From contig NZ_JAGXJW010000002.1 in assembly GCF_019091135.1 (NCBI RefSeq), positions 124,001 through 188,000 of the forward strand: a DNA stretch of 64,000 bases, read 5' to 3'. Position numbers and translations under genes: made by a program. The stretch comes from Cohnella sp. GbtcB17. Its GTDB lineage: Bacteria; Bacillota; Bacilli; Paenibacillales; Paenibacillaceae. Shown here piece by piece: positions 44,384-51,982 of this stretch. The notes under the pieces are model-generated. The model was not told where the DNA came from. It saw nothing but the letters and a program-made list of their open reading frames with translations, and did not search any database. Each line of letters begins with the position of its first letter. Position 1 is the stretch's first letter.

Positions 44384-46108
44384 TTATTTTTTAAGCACGT
44401 TCTTCGTGTACCAGTCGTTCACTTCCTGCGTGATCTTGTCCCCGCCGCCGGACTTCCACTTCGCGACGAACGAATCGAACTCCTCCAGCGGGCTTGTGCC
44501 GAAAATGATCTTGACGATCGTCTCGTATTCCAGCTTGCCGAGGAAGTCGCCCTGCGTCTTCTGGGTATCGGTCGTCGGACCGACGAAGGCGTTGATCGTG
44601 TCGGCGTCCTGCTGCGTTTTCCACGCCTTCATCGACTCGATCTGGCCGTTGATGCAGAGCGGATTGTTCTTGCAGGAGTCGAAGCTCTCCTGTTCGCTCT
44701 CCGTCCGGCCCGGCTTGCCCTGCACCAGATAGTCGAGATAACCGTCGATCTGCTCCCACGGGTCGACGAAATAGTTGGGCATGAAGCCGTACTTCACGAT
44801 CTGGAAGGAGCTTCCTTGCGCCGCGTAGCCTTGGTCGATCAAGCTTTTCCGCGTCACGTCCCAGATGCCGCTGTCTCGGCCGAACTCGTACATGGCCTGG
44901 GCGTACTTGAACACGGCGTCGGGATGCTCGTAATTTTTATTGATCAAAATCGTTGCCCCGATCAGCGGGAACGCGCGCCTGCCGGCCTGGCCGTCAGGAC
45001 CGGTCGGCACCGGATAAACCTTGTACGTCGCGCCCTTGATGTTCTTCTCCAGGTCGGGCAGCGGGAAATAAGGGAACCAGTTCGGTCCGAAAACGACGCC
45101 CGCCTTGCCGGAGGTGAACAGCCCCGTCGCCGTAGCCCCGTCCTGTTGAGGCGCGTCCTTGGAAATGTAGCCCTTGGCCATCCAGTCGCGCAGCTCGGCG
45201 ATCGCGTTTTTCATCTCGGGCTGCACCGGATCGTAAACGAGCGATTGTCCGTCAGCGGCCGGTCTCCAGTTGTTCGGAATGGCGCCGAACGCGCCGAACA
45301 GTGCGGTGGTGTCGGCAAAGATGTCGCCCGACAGGTTCTTCAGCTGCAGCGCCAGCCCGACCGTGTCCTTCTTACCGTTGCCGTCCGGGTCCTGGTTCGT
45401 GAAAGCGTCCAGCACCTTCTCCAGCTCGTCGATCGTCGTCGGCGCCTTGAGTCCAAGCTTGTCCAGCCAGTCCTGGCGGACGTACATAACCGGCGAGCCG
45501 TTCGGGCCGAAAGACGGAATCGGCAGCGCCATGATGCGGCCGTTGCGGGTGACGGAGTAGAACAGGTCCGGATTGGCATCGTACACGCGCTTGACGTCGT
45601 CGGTGGCGTACTGCGCGATCGCGTCCGTCAGATCCATGAACTTGCCCGAATCGATCAGCTGGTTGGTCAGATCGGTGTCGCCCATCGTGTTGATGACGTC
45701 GGGCAGCTTCTCCCCGGACGACAGCGACAGCAGCATTTTCGTCTTGAAGCCTTCGTTTTTCGTCGGCGCCGTCCATAGCACCTTGATGTCGAGCCCCAGA
45801 TTCGCCTTCACCTTGTCGAACAAAATATTTTTTTCCGCGGTCTCGCCGTTGAAATACTGGATGTCGTCGGTGATCGGAATGACCGTATTGATCGAGATCG
45901 GCGGATCGTATTTGCCGTTCTGGAAAGGCGCGGTCTCCTTGGCAGGCGCGGATTCGCCTGCGCTTGCCGTAGCGGAGCTCGACGTCGATGCGGCCGGCGA
46001 CGAGGCGCTGCCGGCGTTGTTGCCCGAATTGCCGGAGCACGCGGCCAGCAGCGATACCAGAAGCGCCGGCGCCAGCGTCGCCGCGATCCGTTTGTTGCGT
46101 ACGTTCAT
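44384..46108 (-). CDS. Solute-binding lipoprotein, third importer
   Basis: 574-aa family 1 binding protein. The leader MNVRNKRIAATLAPALLVSL ends in LAAC (Cys 24), then a long Ser/Ala/Gly linker. The mature part includes VINTMGDTDLTNQLIDSGKF and the Asp/Asn-rich loop NQDPDGNGKKDTVG typical of these proteins. GGGAGGT lies 6 bp before the ATG. It is divergent from its two permeases, an unusual split, and heads a run with YesM, YesN and beta-mannosidase. Substrate is inferred to be manno-oligosaccharide from that context. An upstream sequence element is shared with the SLH gene at 51983-56959. Confidence 0.9.
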   Translation of the reverse strand: MNVRNKRIAATLAPALLVSLLAACSGNSGNNAGSASSPAASTSSSATASAGESAPAKETAPFQNGKYDPPISINTVIPITDDIQYFNGETAEKNILFDKVKANLGLDIKVLWTAPTKNEGFKTKMLLSLSSGEKLPDVINTMGDTDLTNQLIDSGKFMDLTDAIAQYATDDVKRVYDANPDLFYSVTRNGRIMALPIPSFGPNGSPVMYVRQDWLDKLGLKAPTTIDELEKVLDAFTNQDPDGNGKKDTVGLALQLKNLSGDIFADTTALFGAFGAIPNNWRPAADGQSLVYDPVQPEMKNAIAELRDWMAKGYISKDAPQQDGATATGLFTSGKAGVVFGPNWFPYFPLPDLEKNIKGATYKVYPVPTGPDGQAGRRAFPLIGATILINKNYEHPDAVFKYAQAMYEFGRDSGIWDVTRKSLIDQGYAAQGSSFQIVKYGFMPNYFVDPWEQIDGYLDYLVQGKPGRTESEQESFDSCKNNPLCINGQIESMKAWKTQQDADTINAFVGPTTDTQKTQGDFLGKLEYETIVKIIFGTSPLEEFDSFVAKWKSGGGDKITQEVNDWYTKNVLKK

Positions 46109-46161
46109 GTGTGGACCTCCCGTGTATTTGATTTTGCAAACTCAGCATATCGGAAAAACTT

Positions 46162-46207
46162 CGGCGAAAATAGAAAACAAAATCAAGAAAAATAGCAATT
46201 CGTCAAC
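46162..46207 (-). promoter_or_regulatory. Upstream element shared with the SLH glycosidase gene
   Basis: The sequence around TAGAAAACAAAATCAA recurs upstream of the SLH gene at 57049-57091, with flanks CGGCGA and GTCAAC/GTTAAC aligned. Here it lies 54-99 bp before the binding-protein start. Read on the minus strand it contains TTGCTA, 17 bp, TTCTAT as a weak promoter-like pair. Co-regulation of the two genes is inferred. Confidence 0.5.
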
Positions 46208-46231
46208 ATGAACGGGTGGCCGCCGCACAAA

Positions 46232-46295
46232 GTTGAGAGAGTGCTTTTTTTGTTGAGAGATTGGCGTATCAGGCTCGAAAAGTCTCTTTTACAAT
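46232..46295 (+). promoter_or_regulatory. Probable activator site and promoter of the permease genes
   Basis: GTTGAGAGA is repeated directly at 46232-46240 and 46252-46260, 20 bp apart (about two helical turns). TACAAT at 46290-46295 could be the -10; there is no good -35. Direct repeats next to a weak -35 are what an AraC-type activator such as the local YesN would use. Confidence 0.45.
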
Positions 46296-46396
46296 AAATT
46301 TATGCCGCTTGCAGACCGCCGCCCGCGCTTCGCCCGAACCGAAAATTCCGCCCGAAATTGAGCTGTTGCAATCTATCCGCGCAGGAGGAACGTCCA

Positions 46397-47308
46397 TTGA
46401 ATTTTATTAAATCCATTTTGGATTCCCGGCAGACGTGGCAGCTCCACGCGATGCTCGTGCCCGGAATCGTGCTCGCCGTCGTCTTTCTTTATTTGCCGAT
46501 GCTCGGCCTGGTCATCGCCTTTCAAGATTTCAAGCCCTGGCTTGGATTCGTTCATTCGCCCTGGGTCGGGCTCGACCATTTCCGCCTGATGCTGTCCAGA
46601 GAGGACAGCGTGCAGGTCATCCGCAACACCTTCGCAATCGCCTGCCTCAAGATCGTGTTCGGCCTGCTCGTGCCGTTCGTGTTCGCGCTGCTGCTGAACG
46701 AGCTGCGCCATATGTTTTTTAAGCGGCTCGTGCAGACGCTCGTCTATTTGCCCCACTTCATGTCGTGGGTCATTCTGGGCGGCATTCTGATCAACCTGCT
46801 CGGCAACAGCGGTCCCGTCAACCAGCTGCTGTCCGCGTTATTCGGGATTGAACCGGTGCCGTTTCTAGCGGACGGCGACTGGTTCCGGTTTACGGTCGTC
46901 GTCAGCGACATCTGGAAGGAATTCGGCTTCGGCACAATCTTGTTCCTGGCCGCGCTGACGGCGGTCAATCCGTCCTTGTACGAAGCGGCAGAGATGGACG
47001 GCGCCGGACGCTGGCAGCAGACGCTGAACGTGACGATTCCCGCCGTGACCCCGATCGTGATCGTACTGGGCACGCTCTCGCTTGGCAGCATTTTGAACGC
47101 CGGCTTCGATCAGATTTTTAACCTGTATAACGCCCTCGTCTACGATAAAGGCGACATCATCGATACGTTCGCCTACCGGGTCGGCCTGCTTCAGACGCAG
47201 TTCAGCTTCGGCGCAGCCGTCGGCATGTTCAAGGCGTTGATCAGCTTCGTGCTCATCGTGGTCGCGTACCGGATGGCCTTCAAATTCGCCAACTACCGCA
47301 TATTTTAA
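46397..47308 (+). CDS. CUT1 ABC importer permease, LplB type, third importer
   Basis: 303 aa. The start is TTG at 46397, placed by AGGAGG 8 bp upstream; no suitable ATG is nearby. Six membrane segments begin at LHAMLVPGIVLAVVFLYLP. The EAA loop is LYEAAEMDGAGRWQQTLNV (about 206-224). LVIAFQDFKPW and the C-terminal AYRMAFKFANYRIF are LplB-like. It is divergent from its binding-protein gene and 21 bp ahead of its partner permease. The ATPase is not in the window. Confidence 0.93.
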   Translation: MNFIKSILDSRQTWQLHAMLVPGIVLAVVFLYLPMLGLVIAFQDFKPWLGFVHSPWVGLDHFRLMLSREDSVQVIRNTFAIACLKIVFGLLVPFVFALLLNELRHMFFKRLVQTLVYLPHFMSWVILGGILINLLGNSGPVNQLLSALFGIEPVPFLADGDWFRFTVVVSDIWKEFGFGTILFLAALTAVNPSLYEAAEMDGAGRWQQTLNVTIPAVTPIVIVLGTLSLGSILNAGFDQIFNLYNALVYDKGDIIDTFAYRVGLLQTQFSFGAAVGMFKALISFVLIVVAYRMAFKFANYRIF

Positions 47309-47329
47309 ACCAAGAGGGGCCGAGCGACG

Positions 47330-48208
47330 ATGTATTATAAATCCAGAAAATATCGCCTTTTCTATATTTGCAACTTCGCATTTCTGCTTGTCACCTCCAT
47401 CGCCTGCGTGCTGCCGCTTATCCATATCCTTGCGGTCTCGTTCAGCGCCAAGGAGCCCGCCAACGCGCAGGCGGTCGGCCTGTGGCCGATCGGCTTCAAT
47501 ACGGATGCGTACAAGCAGACGTTCTCGAATCCGAACTTCCTGAAGTCGATCGTCGTCTCGATCGAGCGGGTGCTGCTGGGCACCGTGATCGGCATGGCCG
47601 TCACCGTCCTGACCGCCTACCCGCTGTCCAAGATGAACGCGCGGTTCCGCGGCCGGACGATGTACACCTGGTTTTTTGTTTTTACGATGCTGTTCAACGG
47701 CGGCCTCATCCCGACTTATATGGTCATTCAGAAATTGCATCTCATGAACTCCATCTGGGCGCTCGTGCTGCCCGGCGCGGTATCGGCGTGGAACATGGTG
47801 CTGCTGCTCAACTTTTTCAAGACGGTGCCCCGGGAGCTGGAGGAAGCGGCCCTCATCGACGGCGCCAACCATATCAAGACGCTTTGGTACATTTACCTGC
47901 CGGTCTCGATGCCCTCGCTGGCGACGCTCTCGCTCTTCACGATGGTAGCCCACTGGAACTCGTGGTTCGACGGCATGATCTACCTCACCAACGCGCAAAA
48001 ATGGCCGCTCAGCACGCTGCTGCAGACGATCGTCGTCACCGAGGACTTCAGCAAGATCAATATGCGGCCGGAGGACGTCAAGCTCATCTCCAACGAAACC
48101 GTCAAAGCCTCGCAAATCTTCATCGGCGCGATCCCGATCCTGCTGGTCTATCCGTTCCTGCAAAAGTATTTCGTGAAAGGGATGGTGCTGGGGGCGGTGA
48201 AGGAGTAG
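47330..48208 (+). CDS. CUT1 ABC importer permease, YtcP/LplC type, third importer
   Basis: 292 aa from ATG 47330 with GAGGGG 10 bp upstream. Six membrane segments begin at FYICNFAFLLVTSIACVLPL. The EAA loop is LEEAALIDGANHIKTLWYI (about 167-185). The ending YPFLQKYFVKGMVLGAVKE is typical of YtcP. It is the last gene of the short plus-strand operon; two repeat arrays follow its stop codon with no intrinsic terminator before them. Confidence 0.93.
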   Translation: MYYKSRKYRLFYICNFAFLLVTSIACVLPLIHILAVSFSAKEPANAQAVGLWPIGFNTDAYKQTFSNPNFLKSIVVSIERVLLGTVIGMAVTVLTAYPLSKMNARFRGRTMYTWFFVFTMLFNGGLIPTYMVIQKLHLMNSIWALVLPGAVSAWNMVLLLNFFKTVPRELEEAALIDGANHIKTLWYIYLPVSMPSLATLSLFTMVAHWNSWFDGMIYLTNAQKWPLSTLLQTIVVTEDFSKINMRPEDVKLISNETVKASQIFIGAIPILLVYPFLQKYFVKGMVLGAVKE

Positions 48209-48224
48209 GGAGAAGGGGCGTGAG

Positions 48225-48480
48225 GGCAAGTCGAGGCGCGTTAGTGCCCGAATGCGCTTATCTCGGGCGATGCACGGGGTGGATCGGGCGAGATAGTGAC
48301 CAAATGCGCTTATCTCGGGCGATGCATGGGCAAGTCGGGGCGCGTTAGTGCCCAAATGCGCTTATCGCAGGCGATGCACGGGGTGGATCGGGCGAGATAG
48401 TGACCAAATGCGCTTATCGCAGGCGATGCACGGGGTGGATCGGGCGAGATAGTGCCCGAATGCGCTTATCTCGGGCGGTC
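48225..48480. repeat. Intergenic tandem array F, 52-bp period, 5 units
   Basis: AATGCGCTTATC recurs at 48251, 48303, 48355, 48407 and 48459, exactly 52 bp apart. Units contain GAGATAGTGACCAAATGCGC followed by TTATCTCGGGCGATGCA. GAGATA and TATCTC flank the core as an inverted repeat. Two unit subtypes differ in TATCTCGG versus TATCGCAG. It starts just after the permease stop. Confidence 0.9.
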
Positions 48481-48512
48481 AGGGAGGCTGGCCTCGCCTA
48501 CATGCATGTGTG

Positions 48513-48945
48513 TCGATCTACGTGCACACTTTAGCCGTCTGGCCTCCCGAGCCCACCCCAAGTATCGATCTACGTGCAGACTTTGGCCATCCACCCCCGC
48601 TAACCAGCTTGTGTGTCGATCTACGTGCATACTTTGGGCGTCTAACCCCGCGTACCAGCTCAAGTGCCGATCTACGTGCATACTTTGGGCGTCTAACCCC
48701 GCGTACCAGCTCAAGTGTCGATCTACGTGCATACTTTGGGCGTCTAACCCCGCGAACCCGCTCAAGTGTCGATCTACGTGGATACTGTGAGGAGACTAGC
48801 CCTGTGAGCTCGACCAAGTATCGATCTACGTGCACACTTTGGGCGAGTAGTCCCGCGAACCAGCTCAAGTGTCGATCAACGTGCATACTTTAGGAGCCAA
48901 ACCTCACGGGCCAGTCCAAGTATCGCTCTACGTGCATACTTTGGC
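48513..48945. repeat. Intergenic tandem array G, 51-52-bp period, 9 units
   Basis: Units start at 48513, 48565, 48616, 48667, 48718, 48769, 48821, 48872 and 48923. The core is TCGATCTACGTGCATACTT followed by TGGGCG; spacers are variable and C-rich (CTAACCCCGCG, CAGCTCAAGTG). This is the same core family as array D, 28 kb away, but with a different spacer. It fills the gap between the convergent permease and glycosidase genes. Confidence 0.92.
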
Positions 48946-48970
48946 AGTCAAACCTCACAAAACGCATTCA

Positions 48971-49019
48971 GCCCCCTGCTCCCGACCTGCGTCATCGACG
49001 CTGGCCAGAGGCAGGGGGC
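48971..49019. terminator. Long-loop inverted repeat, possible terminator
   Basis: GCCCCCTGC and GCAGGGGGC form a 9-bp stem with a loop of about 31 nt containing a smaller CAGCGTCGATGACGC-type hairpin. It follows the stop of the gene ending at 49033. T-runs on either side are poor, so terminator function is uncertain. Confidence 0.45.
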
Positions 49020-49032
49020 CTTTCACCTTAAG

Positions 49033-51624
49033 CTACTGCGTAATCGTGACCTGGCTCAGCTGCGGATTCCAGCTCAGCGACCCGCCGACTGGGTATTCGA
49101 CCTTGACGTAGTTCGTGCCGGACGGGATTCGCTCGGGCGGCAGCCGATACGTCCGTTTTGTCCATAGGCCGCCATTGATGGGCGCGTCGGCGTAGTCGGC
49201 TCGAACGGGCAGCCAGACCTGGCCGTCCCGCGATGCGTAGAAGCTGAAGTCGCGAATCGTTTCCTGGTCGGTGGCGAACAGGCCGACGGCCTGCACCTCG
49301 TTCACGTGGCTGCGGTGGTATGTGACGTATTCGGCCGGACCGGCGCTCGCGGAGGTCCGCATCGCCCGGCTGGCATCGCCAAGCGCTGTGGCATTGGACG
49401 TATCGAACGCGAGTCCCGCGCTGTGGGTGGCCGCTTTGCTCCAGTTGTTCAGATGGTCGGTGTCCGCCGTCGGCGTATACCTCACCGATACGCGGCTGAG
49501 CTGCGGATTCCAGTTCAACGTGCCGCCCGTCGGAAATTCAATCTTGATATAGTTGGTGCCCGCGGGCAGCGAAGCCCAATTGTAGTCCCGCTTCGTCCAC
49601 AGATTACCGTTGATCGGCGTGTCGGCCGTCGTATATCCGCTTTGCAGCGTCCACGTTCCCGCGGCCCCGCTAGGCGACGAATACACCTTGAAGTTGCTGA
49701 TCGGCTCCGATGACGTATCGAACAATCCCGTCAGCGCCACGCCCTTGGCATTGTCGTACCGATAGACGACATACTCCGGCGTCGTCCCCGTTCCCGTCCG
49801 CGCCAGCCGCCTCGTATCTCCAAGCGCGGAGACGTTTAAGCTGTCGAAAAACAGGCCCGCGCTATGGCTATCCATTTTCGTATAATCGTTGACTTCGTCC
49901 GTCGCCGTGACGATGTTGGAGAGACTCGTGACGTTCGTAATCTCATACATGACGACGCCATGCCGGTTCAGCGCAGGCGACAGCGAGATGGCATTGCCTG
50001 CGACGGTGACGGCCGAGGTCGAAGAAGCGGTCAATGCCGCCAGCGTCTGATAGGCGCCGAGCCTGCTGTTCCAGTACGTTCTCGCGGCCGCATTCGTCAG
50101 CGTCGCCGAAGCCTCGACCGTCTGCGGCGACCATCCGCCGTAGTCGGCAGACGACAGCGTCGAGCCTTTGTCGCTCCACCACTGCGGCCAATAGTTCGCA
50201 TGCGTGTCGTCCACGGTCCAGCTCCGCACGTTGACGGTACTGCCCGCGACGGGCGCGATCTGGTTGATGCCCAGCGTGAACGTCTCTCCGCTCGTTGCCG
50301 CCGGATTTGGATTATAGTTGTGCAAAAAGATGCGCAGCGTCTTGGTCGCGTCGTTGTAGCCGGCATACCCGTCAATGTAGTTGCCGGCGTTCGTCGCGCT
50401 GCCGCCGATGGAGAGACCAGCTCTCCGGTCGCCGGCCAGCTTGTGGGCAAGCGAGATGACGTTGGTCGAAATGGTGGGTACGCTCGCTCCTCCCCATACG
50501 CCGTTCGCATTCAGCGCCCATACCGAAAACCAGTCGATGCCGTTGTCGACGGTCTCTTTGATTTTTTTGGCCAAATATGCGCCTTGATACCCCGTTCCCG
50601 TCGACCGCGAATACAGATCCTTGCCGCCGTTGTCCGTCAGAAACCAACCTTCGTCCACGCCGACCTGCAGATTCGTCAAGCCTTGCGTTATGGCGCGGTC
50701 GCGCAAGCTTGCGATGACGGCCGGCAGCGTGTTCGCGGTGTAATTGCCGGGCGACTGATCGTAATAGGATGCGGTAATAAAATTGATCTGAGTACCGGTG
50801 CCTCCGGTCTTGTAGTTGGTACCGGTGGCACAGTGATCGATCAGGTCCCGGGGATCCCACAAGCCCGGCGTCACGGCCATCGCGTGCGCGCCGACGACCA
50901 GATTGCCGGCCCCGACCGCATCCTGTAACGCGGCGACCGTGTAGTCGTACAGCTTGAAGTACGCCGTGCGGGAAGCCGCCGCATTCGGCGAGCCGCTCCC
51001 GTCCCAGAACCAGTCGGAATTCTCGAACTCCGACAGCACGCCCCAGCGCCACGACTTCATCTCCTGCACGCCAAATTGCGAGACCAGCGAATTCGCCAGC
51101 GCCTTGATGTAGTTATAGTAGACCGTATAGTCGGCCGGCGGCCTCGTGTTGACGTTAAAGCCGCCGATATTCGGCGATGTCGAATACTTGAGCGGCACGT
51201 TGCCGGTGACGATGTAAGGCTTCAACCCCTTGTTCAGCACGTTCTGGATCGCCGCCTTCAAGTCGTCGAACTTGTAGTCGGTCATCGTCGCCGCATTGGC
51301 CGGATCGACGAACAGATCCCGATCGTTGCAGCTTGCGTACCCGGCGTAGCAGCCGCCCGTCGCGGAGAACAGACGCACGTATTGAACGAAAGGATAGTTG
51401 TCTGCAAAATAGCCGTTGGGCTGGCCGGACGCGGCGGAAGTCCAGTCGCTTTTGTAAAACCAGCTGTTCAGCGTATTAAAGGTGTCGAGCAGCGTATCGC
51501 CTTGCACCGACGGGTCCACCGTGATTTGGTAAGCTGCGTCCACAGTAGCAGGAAGCGAAACGGCGCCGACCGTGACGGAGGCGGCGACCAGGCAGCTGAA
51601 CAAAGCGTTTATCCGAATTTTCAT
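49033..51624 (-). CDS. Secreted glycosidase-like protein with two C-terminal beta modules
   Basis: 863 aa. Signal peptide 1-30 (VSLPATVDA-AY); GAGGAG lies 7 bp before the ATG. Residues 31 to about 590 form a barrel-like domain conserved with the 1658-aa protein at 51983-56959. Invariant elements in both are GCYxGYxxC (Cys92, Cys99), RDLFVDPA, YIVTGNVP, WGVLSEFENSDWF (Glu199, Glu201), VGAHAMAV, YYDQSPG and VDEG (Asp324, Glu325). A clan GH-A fold, perhaps near GH39, is my best guess; the carboxylate positions suit strands 4 and 7. Two copies of a module of about 130 residues follow (595-730 and 731-863). No SLH motifs, so it is released. Confidence 0.7.
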   Translation of the reverse strand: MKIRINALFSCLVAASVTVGAVSLPATVDAAYQITVDPSVQGDTLLDTFNTLNSWFYKSDWTSAASGQPNGYFADNYPFVQYVRLFSATGGCYAGYASCNDRDLFVDPANAATMTDYKFDDLKAAIQNVLNKGLKPYIVTGNVPLKYSTSPNIGGFNVNTRPPADYTVYYNYIKALANSLVSQFGVQEMKSWRWGVLSEFENSDWFWDGSGSPNAAASRTAYFKLYDYTVAALQDAVGAGNLVVGAHAMAVTPGLWDPRDLIDHCATGTNYKTGGTGTQINFITASYYDQSPGNYTANTLPAVIASLRDRAITQGLTNLQVGVDEGWFLTDNGGKDLYSRSTGTGYQGAYLAKKIKETVDNGIDWFSVWALNANGVWGGASVPTISTNVISLAHKLAGDRRAGLSIGGSATNAGNYIDGYAGYNDATKTLRIFLHNYNPNPAATSGETFTLGINQIAPVAGSTVNVRSWTVDDTHANYWPQWWSDKGSTLSSADYGGWSPQTVEASATLTNAAARTYWNSRLGAYQTLAALTASSTSAVTVAGNAISLSPALNRHGVVMYEITNVTSLSNIVTATDEVNDYTKMDSHSAGLFFDSLNVSALGDTRRLARTGTGTTPEYVVYRYDNAKGVALTGLFDTSSEPISNFKVYSSPSGAAGTWTLQSGYTTADTPINGNLWTKRDYNWASLPAGTNYIKIEFPTGGTLNWNPQLSRVSVRYTPTADTDHLNNWSKAATHSAGLAFDTSNATALGDASRAMRTSASAGPAEYVTYHRSHVNEVQAVGLFATDQETIRDFSFYASRDGQVWLPVRADYADAPINGGLWTKRTYRLPPERIPSGTNYVKVEYPVGGSLSWNPQLSQVTITQ

Positions 51625-51706
51625 GACAGCGCTCCTCGTTTAAAAAGATGTTGGTGAAGATCGACTCATGGGGCAGGGTAACGAAGGTTGGACGGCGACT
51701 AGCTAC

Positions 51707-51887
51707 ATTAAAGGAAATAAGTTCCGCTATCGCTTCGCAAACCCGCTGGTCGGCCCGGCTTAGCGGAAAAGAGTTCCGCTATCGAGACCCTCTCCCCCTT
51801 GCCACACCGCATTAAAGGAAATCAGTTCCGCTATCGCTTCGCAAACTCGCTGGCCAGTCCGGCTTAGCGGAAACGAGTTCCGCTAAG
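51707..51887. repeat. Intergenic tandem array H, 52-bp period, 4 units
   Basis: Units start at 51708, 51760, 51812 and 51864, exactly 52 bp apart. Odd units read TTAAAGGAAATMAGTTCCGC, even units TTAGCGGAAAMGAGTTCCGC, each followed by TA. Even units are near-perfect palindromes (TAGCGGAA-ACGAG-TTCCGCTA). Spacers also alternate: CGCTTCGCAAAC after odd units, variable after even ones. It lies between the terminator of the 1658-aa SLH gene and the start of its 863-aa paralogue. Confidence 0.92.
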
Positions 51888-51938
51888 CCCACACAGTCCG
51901 GGGGCGTTAAATCAGGGCCCGCCTTCCTTATTAATGAA

Positions 51939-51974
51939 GAAATAAAGATGCCGCGCTTGCGGGCACGGCATCTT
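51939..51974 (-). terminator. Rho-independent terminator of the SLH glycosidase gene
   Basis: Minus strand: AAGATGCCG and CGGCATCTT form a 9-bp stem, followed by TATTTCTTC after the last T's. It lies 9 bp past the stop codon at 51983. Confidence 0.78.
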
Positions 51975-51982
51975 CAGCAATC

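Noticed and set aside
46865-48355. 496-codon minus-strand frame opposite the third importer permeases
   Set aside because: Antisense shadow of two well-supported permease genes, and it extends into array F.
48452-48893. Long overlapping open frames on both strands rich in CRSTCILWASNPA-type repeats
   Set aside because: They exist only because array G repeats mostly in 51-bp steps, a multiple of three. No ribosome site, no start context, and open frames on both strands at once.
895-51887. CRISPR arrays
   Set aside because: Repeat plus spacer length looks superficially similar, but spacers are similar to each other, cores vary within an array, and no cas genes are present.
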